Source: Odoribacteraceae bacterium (GTDB taxonomy: Bacteria > Bacteroidota > Bacteroidia > Bacteroidales > Marinifilaceae). Taken from it: a stretch of DNA of 9,843 nt. Position numbers and translations under genes: made by a program. Positions within the stretch are counted from its first letter, which is position 1; each line of letters begins with the position of its first letter. Positions 6,230-9,843 of the stretch are shown piece by piece. The notes beneath the pieces were generated by a model. The model saw only the letters and a list, made by a program, of their open reading frames with translations, searched no databases and had not been told where the DNA came from. The stretch covers positions 1 through 9,843 of the forward strand of contig JAIRKS010000127.1 in assembly GCA_031259905.1 (NCBI GenBank), read 5' to 3'.

Positions 6230-7059
6230 AAGCGGTAGCTGCCGGGAGAGACCTCCTCGACCCTACCGATGCCGGGATACGCGACGTGCATCCCGGCGAC
6301 GGGGATCTTCTCGCGGGTGACAAACGAGAGGATTGCCTCGCGGCTGGTCACGGCGCGGGCGGGATCCACGTCATACGTCACGGCCACCGCGGGATAAGGC
6401 ATCTGTATCGCCATCGCGTGCGCGAGATCGCCCCACACCAGGAGGCGTTCCCCGCGGGACTCCAGCAAGTAAGTACAGTGTCCCGGCGTGTGACCGAAAG
6501 CGGAGATACCGCGGATGCCGGGGAGCAGCGGCGTCCCCCCGTCGCGCGCCTCCCCGGGCAGGAAGAGGTGCAATTGCTCGCGATACAACTCGATCATCCT
6601 GGCGGCATTCCCGTGCTGTTGCATCCAGTAATCGTGTTCCTGCCGCGGGAGGTACACGCGCGCGTTGGGGAACGCCTTTTCCCCGTCGCGGATCATCCCC
6701 CCGATGTGGTCGCCGTGCATGTGCGTGAGCAGCACGACGTCGATCTCGGCGGGGGAGACGCCGAGCGCCTGCAGGTGATCGAACAGTCGCTTTCCGTAGC
6801 CGGTATCGATCAGGACGATCAGGTCGCCCGATCGCGCGAGGAACGCGTTCGTCGCGCCGGGGAACGTGCCGTTGGGGATCGTGGCCAGCATCTCGCGGGT
6901 GGCCCCGACGAGGATCGCGGCGCGTCCCTCGTGTTGTCCCTCGGTGAGGAGCGTCACTTGCCATTGCCCGACGGCGCGCGTGAAGGTGTTGTCGTCCTCT
7001 CGCGCGAGCAGGCCCGGCGCGATGGATAGGACGAGGAGCATGGTGAAGAGGTGTTTCAT
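6202..7059 (-). CDS. Secreted MBL-fold metallo-hydrolase
   Basis: The 285-residue protein has a signal peptide (MKHLFTMLLVLSIAPGLLA) followed by a metallo-beta-lactamase fold. The metal ligands are in place: THMHGDH (H113, H115, D117, H118), H194 in GHTPGH, D211 in WGDLAH and H258 in AGMHVAYPG. That is a two-metal hydrolytic site, as in lactonases, phosphotriesterase-like MBL enzymes and other secreted members. The NGTFPGATNAFLAR block before the metal site is typical of this secreted subgroup. The substrate cannot be predicted, and beta-lactamase activity is not implied. It begins 6 bp after the stop of the YbaK-like gene and is probably co-transcribed. Its extreme C-terminus (about the last 9 residues) lies in a tandem repeat, so the original end may have been altered. 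Confidence 0.9.
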   Translation of the reverse strand: MKHLFTMLLVLSIAPGLLAREDDNTFTRAVGQWQVTLLTEGQHEGRAAILVGATREMLATIPNGTFPGATNAFLARSGDLIVLIDTGYGKRLFDHLQALGVSPAEIDVVLLTHMHGDHIGGMIRDGEKAFPNARVYLPRQEHDYWMQQHGNAARMIELYREQLHLFLPGEARDGGTPLLPGIRGISAFGHTPGHCTYLLESRGERLLVWGDLAHAMAIQMPYPAVAVTYDVDPARAVTSREAILSFVTREKIPVAGMHVAYPGIGRVEEVSPGSYRFIPATQQGE

Positions 7060-7065
7060 GGTGGT

Positions 7066-7557
7066 TTATTTTAACGTGTTGACGAGGGGGGCGACGTTCG
7101 CGCCCGTGACGCGGAGCAGGTCGTCGGGGGCCACGCGGAGTTGCAGCCCGCGGACGCCCGCGCTGACGAAGATCGTGTCGAACTGCCTGCACGACGGGTC
7201 GATCCACGTCGGGAGTTTCTTTTTCATCCCGACGGGCGAGCAGCCGCCGCGGACGTACCCGGTGGCGGGGAGGAGTTCTTTCACGGGGAGCATTTCTACT
7301 TTCTTGTTGCCGGACACCTGCGCGGCGACTTTCAGGTCGACCTCCGCGTTGCCCGGTATCACGCACGCGAGCAGCCCGTGCTTGTCCCCGCGCAGCACCA
7401 GTGTCTTGAAGATTCTCCGCGCGTCCTCGCCCAGTTCTCTTGCCACGCGGGAGGCCGCGAGGTCGTTCTCGTCCACGTCATACGGGACGAGCGCGTAGGG
7501 GATGCCGGCCTGGTCGAGCAGGCGCGCGGCGTTGGTCTTTTCGATTTTAGTTTTCAT
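7066..7557 (-). CDS. ybaK: Cys-tRNA(Pro)/aminoacyl-tRNA deacylase, YbaK/EbsC family
   Basis: The protein has 163 residues from MKTKIEKTNAARLLDQAGIP, a normal length for a single-domain YbaK. It has the conserved lysine in RRIFKTLVLRG (K51), the substrate-pocket loop GGCSPVG (G104-G110) and the DLKVAAQVSG segment. YbaK enzymes hydrolyse wrongly charged tRNA in trans, chiefly Cys-tRNA(Pro), in the cytosol. The frame extends six codons upstream to an ATG at 7575, but family homology starts at about 7557. It shares an operon with the MBL gene and follows a hairpin (7580-7602) that separates it from the nitroreductase-like gene; its own promoter is not evident. Confidence 0.93.
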   Translation of the reverse strand: MKTKIEKTNAARLLDQAGIPYALVPYDVDENDLAASRVARELGEDARRIFKTLVLRGDKHGLLACVIPGNAEVDLKVAAQVSGNKKVEMLPVKELLPATGYVRGGCSPVGMKKKLPTWIDPSCRQFDTIFVSAGVRGLQLRVAPDDLLRVTGANVAPLVNTLK

Positions 7558-7579
7558 GGTGACGGGGGGATACAAGAAG

Positions 7580-7602
7580 AGGGACGCCAGCCGGGCGTCC
7601 CT
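7580..7602 (-). terminator. Hairpin between the nitroreductase-like and ybaK genes
   Basis: The perfect 9-bp stem AGGGACGCC/GGCGTCCCT has a 5-nt loop. On the minus strand it is followed by CTTCTTGT, a poor T-run. It lies 17 bp past the nitroreductase stop and 23 bp before the ybaK start, so it may be a leaky terminator rather than a complete stop. Confidence 0.65.
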
Positions 7603-7618
7603 CCTTCGCGTGTATGGT

Positions 7619-8218
7619 TTATTTCAGGTAGCCGACGGGGTGCACGAGCGTCACCTCTTGTTTCCCGGACAGCTTCAGCGCCTTGAACAGGCCCGCGCCG
7701 TTGTACGACCCGCGGGCCACCGTCCCCAGGCCGGCGGAGGCGGCGTAGAGGTAGATGTTCTGCGAGATGTAGCCGGTGTCCATGTAGACGTACTTCGACT
7801 GGGATTTGCTGTTATCGCCAACGATGACGATGTTGACGGCGGCCTTGCTCGTGATATTGCCTTGGCCGAGGGCGGCGGAGAAGTCCTCTTGCGCGATAAA
7901 CGTCAGGACATTCTTCCGGGCGTCGTGGAGGTACGCTTTATCGTCGAGCACCACGTACAGCTCCAGCTCTTGCTTGTTACTTGCCGTGGGCGCCGTCCGT
8001 TTATCCGGCCGGTTGAACCCGTTGGCGGCCCAGAGCAAGTCCGACAGGGTTTGGAGCGGCATCGCTTTTTTCTCGAACGCGCGTTCCGATCGGCGTTCAT
8101 TCAGGGTTTCCATGAGGGCCTTCCCGCCGGAGCGCGCGGGGGTGGGCAGTTGGATGTCTTGCGCCTGCATGGAGCACGTGGCGCCGGTGATTGATAGCAG
8201 TAGTAGGATCTGTTTCAT
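7619..8218 (-). CDS. Secreted nitroreductase-like protein (SagB/ThcOx type)
   Basis: The 199-residue protein starts with a signal peptide (MKQILLLLSITGATCSMQA, cleavage likely before QD) followed by a nitroreductase fold. Visible family elements are the FMN-binding ERRSERAFEKKAMPLQTLSD block (41-60), LLWAANGFNR, TAPTASNKQELELYVV (75-90), GYISQNIYLYAASAGLGTVARGS (149-171) and the closing HPVGYLK. Members of this group use FMN to oxidise or reduce small molecules, and SagB-type members act on azoline rings in peptides. Nothing here indicates a peptide-modifying cluster, so the substrate is unknown. Export of a flavoprotein is the odd point. It appears to be a single-gene unit. Confidence 0.88.
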   Translation of the reverse strand: MKQILLLLSITGATCSMQAQDIQLPTPARSGGKALMETLNERRSERAFEKKAMPLQTLSDLLWAANGFNRPDKRTAPTASNKQELELYVVLDDKAYLHDARKNVLTFIAQEDFSAALGQGNITSKAAVNIVIVGDNSKSQSKYVYMDTGYISQNIYLYAASAGLGTVARGSYNGAGLFKALKLSGKQEVTLVHPVGYLK

Positions 8219-8251
8219 GGTAAATAAATTTAGTTTGTTATCGAATACTCG

Positions 8252-8259
8252 CGAATATA
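8252..8259 (-). promoter_or_regulatory. Weak candidate -7 box for the nitroreductase-like gene
   Basis: TATATTCG on the minus strand has one mismatch to TAnnTTTG and lies 33 bp before the ATG; no TTTG box is seen upstream. Confidence 0.25.
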
Positions 8260-8282
8260 CGCGATCGGTGGGTTACTTGTAT

Positions 8283-8306
8283 CCCCGCGGGGAATTTTCC
8301 GCGGGG
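8283..8306 (-). terminator. Hairpin after the ECF sigma gene
   Basis: CCCCGCGG (8283-8290) and CCGCGGGG (8299-8306) form a perfect 8-bp stem 13 bp past the sigma stop codon. No T-run follows, so termination is uncertain. Confidence 0.5.
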
Positions 8307-8319
8307 GCACGCGCGCGTT

Positions 8320-8871
8320 CTATCGTTCCGTGATGTCGCGGTAGAGCTGTTGCAGCCGTTGCCGGAGGTGGAGGACGGCGTGATGTTTACGGGAGAGGAG
8401 CGTGTTGACGGGGATGCCGGTGGAGGCGGAGATCTCTTTAAAGGAGAAGCCGTCGAACTCCGTCAGCTCGAAGACGGATCGTTGATTGTCGGGCAGCTCC
8501 TCCAGCGCGTCGTGCAGCTCTTCCCAGAAGAGGCTTCTCAGCAGGGCGTCGAGGGGTGAATGATTCTCCTCGCTGAACGCGGCGGTAATTCCCGCGAGCG
8601 CGTCATCGTCCTGTTGTTCATCCAGTCGTTCCTCCTTTCGTTTCCTTGCCCGGTCGATGATCTGGTTGCGTGCGGCGGCGTGCAGCCACGCGGAGATTCG
8701 CTCCACCGGGTTAGTGACGGGGTCGAGGCGCGCCAGGCGGTAGAAGACCTCCTGCAGGATGTCCTCCGCCTCTTCCTGCCAGCGCGTTCGCCGGGAGATG
8801 TATCGTTCCAGGGCGTCGCGGTGTTCCCGGTAGATCTCCTCGAGCGGCGATCGCGGGCGGTTATCGCTCAT
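8320..8871 (-). CDS. ECF RNA polymerase sigma factor
   Basis: The protein has 183 residues from MSDNRPRSPLEEIYREHRDA. Region 2 covers about 8-80 (AEDILQEVFYRLARLD, AWLHAAARNQIIDRARKRK) and region 4 about 115-172 (LEELPDNQRSVFELTEFDGFSFKEISASTGIPVNTLLSRKHHAVLHLRQRL). The ATG overlaps the stop of the upstream small membrane protein gene as ATGA (8868-8871), which fixes the start and suggests coupled translation; the frame continues far upstream but only as an overlap of that gene. It is the last gene of a three-gene operon with a ferredoxin and the two-helix protein. No classical anti-sigma gene lies next to it, so one of these two partners may control it. This is a different type from the FecI-like factor at the left edge. 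Confidence 0.93.
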   Translation of the reverse strand: MSDNRPRSPLEEIYREHRDALERYISRRTRWQEEAEDILQEVFYRLARLDPVTNPVERISAWLHAAARNQIIDRARKRKEERLDEQQDDDALAGITAAFSEENHSPLDALLRSLFWEELHDALEELPDNQRSVFELTEFDGFSFKEISASTGIPVNTLLSRKHHAVLHLRQRLQQLYRDITER

Positions 8872-9203
8872 GGCTCGGCGGGTGGCCGCGGTTTCTTGTC
8901 GTCGTCGCGGTGGGGGTGCATCCGGCGGCGGATGAACTGTTCCCGTTCCTCGCGCGACATGCCTCGCCAGCGTTCGTGCAGGCGGGCGTGTCCCCGCGGG
9001 TGGAACGCGCCGGGGTGCAGGCCGCCGAAGAGCAAGCGGCACAGGACGAGCAGTCCCGCCGCCTGCCAGTAGTTGACCGTTGAACAGCCCGTGATGTCCG
9101 GTAACAGGGCGTTCCACAGGAGCATGACGCCGCCCGCGGCAGCGGCCAGCAGTAGCAGGAGGAGCACGAGTTTAAACGCGTGCGCGTGATGATGGTGTTT
9201 CAT
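8868..9203 (-). CDS. Small two-helix membrane protein of unknown function
   Basis: The 111-residue protein begins with a histidine cluster (MKHHHHAHAF). Two hydrophobic helices follow (about 11-34, KLVLLLLLLAAAAGGVMLLW, and 45-62, YWQAAGLLVLCRLLFGG). The C-terminal tail is charged and probably cytosolic, with ERWRGMSREEREQFIRRRM (77-95). Two helices put both ends on the same side. I know this layout, with an FGG end to helix two and an ERW...EEREKF tail, from small Bacteroidota proteins near sigma factors, but no function is established. Its overlap with the sigma start makes an anti-sigma or membrane-tether role plausible. It starts 11 bp after the ferredoxin stop. Confidence 0.82.
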   Translation of the reverse strand: MKHHHHAHAFKLVLLLLLLAAAAGGVMLLWNALLPDITGCSTVNYWQAAGLLVLCRLLFGGLHPGAFHPRGHARLHERWRGMSREEREQFIRRRMHPHRDDDKKPRPPAEP

Positions 9204-9214
9204 GGTAATGGGTT

Positions 9215-9547
9215 TTAGGTGATGAATATTTCCACGCCCTCTCGTAACAGCACGAGGGCGGCGACGACGAGGGCGGCGACGATGAGGAGGATGCCGGCGT
9301 TAGTGGCTGCCGTCTCCGCGTGCCCGGCACGGGCGGGGGATAGCGTGATCGCGCCGGACGGGCAGACGCGCGCGCATTTCCCGCAGTACTTGCAGCGGTC
9401 GAGGGCGACGATCGTCGGGCGCGGCTCCCCGTCACGGTGTGTTATTCCCAGCGCTCGCCGCCGGCAGTAGCGCACGCACCGCAGGCAGCCGGTGCATGAC
9501 GATTGGTCTATTTCCAGGGACGTGCCCCGTGTGGTTCTTGTAAACAT
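9215..9547 (-). CDS. Membrane-anchored 2x[4Fe-4S] ferredoxin-like protein
   Basis: The 110-residue protein has two CxxCxxCxxxC clusters, C18-C21-C24-C28 and C52-C55-C58-C62 (the second followed by Pro), the pattern of bacterial 8Fe ferredoxins. A C-terminal hydrophobic helix (about 84-101, AGILLIVAALVVAALVLL) would anchor it in the membrane, with the iron-sulphur domain probably in the cytosol. Its role would be electron transfer to a membrane or soluble partner, or redox sensing. It is the first gene of an operon with the two-helix protein and an ECF sigma factor. The redox partner is unknown. No clear -7 box is seen upstream, but the leader is highly structured. Confidence 0.9.
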   Translation of the reverse strand: MFTRTTRGTSLEIDQSSCTGCLRCVRYCRRRALGITHRDGEPRPTIVALDRCKYCGKCARVCPSGAITLSPARAGHAETAATNAGILLIVAALVVAALVLLREGVEIFIT

Positions 9548-9583
9548 GCGTGTTCTTTTTTACAGGTTCTATCATTGAAGACG

Positions 9584-9664
9584 AACGACGGGGCAAGATA
9601 TTGTGCCGCGCGGGGAAAAAAACGACCGGCAGGTGTTCCCCGCGCCTCTTCCCGCCCCGTCGTT
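9584..9664. repeat. Nested inverted repeats in the ferredoxin leader
   Basis: The outer perfect 11-bp pair (9584-9594 with 9654-9664, AACGACGGGGC and its inverse) encloses a perfect 10-bp pair (9608-9617 with 9636-9645, GCGCGGGGAA and its inverse). Both would fold in an RNA from either strand. Confidence 0.75.
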
Positions 9665-9691
9665 GCCCCCGTCGGGGCGTTCCCGCCGGTC
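9616..9691 (-). terminator. Possible intrinsic terminator or attenuator upstream of the ferredoxin gene
   Basis: On the minus strand GACCGGC (9685-9691) can pair perfectly with GCCGGTC (9624-9630), which is followed by G and seven T residues (9616-9622). The 54-nt interior can fold further (GCCCC/GGGGC with a 4-nt loop, 9665-9678). The competing 10-bp hairpin 9608-9617/9636-9645 would hold GCCGGTC in its loop and use the end of the T-run, so the two folds exclude each other. Alternatively it is the terminator of a gene lying to the right of the window. Confidence 0.5.
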
Positions 9692-9843
9692 TCCCACGGG
9701 GTAAAATCCTTTCGTCGGGAGTTACCGAAAGTATACTCGCGTTAAGAAACCTTTCATCGGGAATTCCCGCAAGTATACATATGTTAATAGGCATTTCGTC
9801 GGGAATTCCCGCAAGTATACCTATGTTAATAAACCTTCCGTCG
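9667..9843. repeat. 42-bp tandem repeat array with GGGAATTCCC palindrome (continues past the right edge)
   Basis: Full copies lie at 9710-9751, 9752-9793 and 9794-9835, with a fourth begun at 9836. A degenerate copy with one extra base precedes them (about 9667-9709). Copies two and three carry the perfect 12-bp palindrome CGGGAATTCCCG and all three carry GTATAC. No spacers separate the copies. Both strands stay open over parts of the array because 42 is a multiple of three, but no start codon or domain supports coding. Confidence 0.85.

Noticed and set aside
6039..6230. Small plus-strand protein with a 14-residue repeat (RVIP, AGW motifs)
   Set aside because: It is only the translation of the non-coding 42-bp array, antisense to the end of the MBL gene.
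6371..7366. 331-codon minus-strand and 271-codon plus-strand frames around 6214-7366
   Set aside because: Both are Arg/Pro/Gly-rich shadows of the MBL and ybaK genes in other frames.
8872..9117. Longer N-terminus for the right sigma factor
   Set aside because: The extension only re-reads the two-helix gene in another frame; sigma homology begins after the ATG at 8871.
9432..9794. Minus-strand frame through the 42-bp repeats into the ferredoxin gene
   Set aside because: It stays open through the repeats because 42 is a multiple of three, but then becomes low-complexity and overlaps the ferredoxin gene in another frame.
9705..9843. Plus-strand reading of the right repeat array as a 14-residue protein repeat
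   Set aside because: The frame is open to the edge, but it has a stop at 9702-9704 and no start codon inside, so coding cannot be supported from this window.
9667..9843. CRISPR array
   Set aside because: Repeat copies directly abut with no unique spacers, and no cas genes are present.

Overview
The window is a gene-dense, GC-rich stretch of a chromosome that looks like Bacteroidota, most likely Bacteroidales. The evidence is a FecI-type ECF sigma factor followed by a FecR-type anti-sigma factor, a DUF5063 gene coupled to a 3'-5' exonuclease gene, a secreted family 2 glycoside hydrolase with a DUF4982-like domain, general lack of Shine-Dalgarno sequences, tRNA genes without an encoded CCA, and promoters of the TTTG / TAnnTTTG type. 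I cannot name a genus from the sequence.

Left part (1-1353, all minus strand): an ECF sigma factor gene (449-1045) followed by the 5' part of a FecR-like anti-sigma gene that runs off the left edge. The spacer between them carries repeats that could form a pseudoknot. The sigma gene is preceded by a 22-bp tandem duplication.

RNA block (1354-1725, minus strand): one transcription unit with a near-ideal Bacteroidota promoter, the small SRP RNA, tRNA-Thr(TGT), tRNA-Thr(GGT) and a strong intrinsic terminator. Upstream of it, and less GC-rich than the rest, is a two-gene operon of a DUF5063 protein and an RNase D-like exonuclease joined by an ATGA overlap. Diverging from that operon is a tRNA-Ser(GGA) gene with its own terminator (3082-3252).

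Middle (3381-5861, plus strand): a secreted GH2 beta-galactosidase-like enzyme, followed by about 340 bp of non-coding sequence full of hairpins and ending in a 42-bp tandem repeat array. The last codons of the next gene lie in that array.

Right part (6202-9547, all minus strand): a ferredoxin / two-TM protein / ECF sigma operon; then a secreted nitroreductase-like protein with a hairpin after it; then a YbaK-type deacylase and a secreted MBL-fold hydrolase in one operon. The sequence before the ferredoxin gene (9548-9843) is unusual. It has nested inverted repeats that resemble a terminator with an alternative fold, next to a second 42-bp tandem repeat array whose units carry a perfect palindrome.

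I found no phage, transposon, CRISPR array or defence system. The points most worth checking are the possible attenuated Fe-S/sigma operon at the right edge and the two 42-bp repeat arrays.
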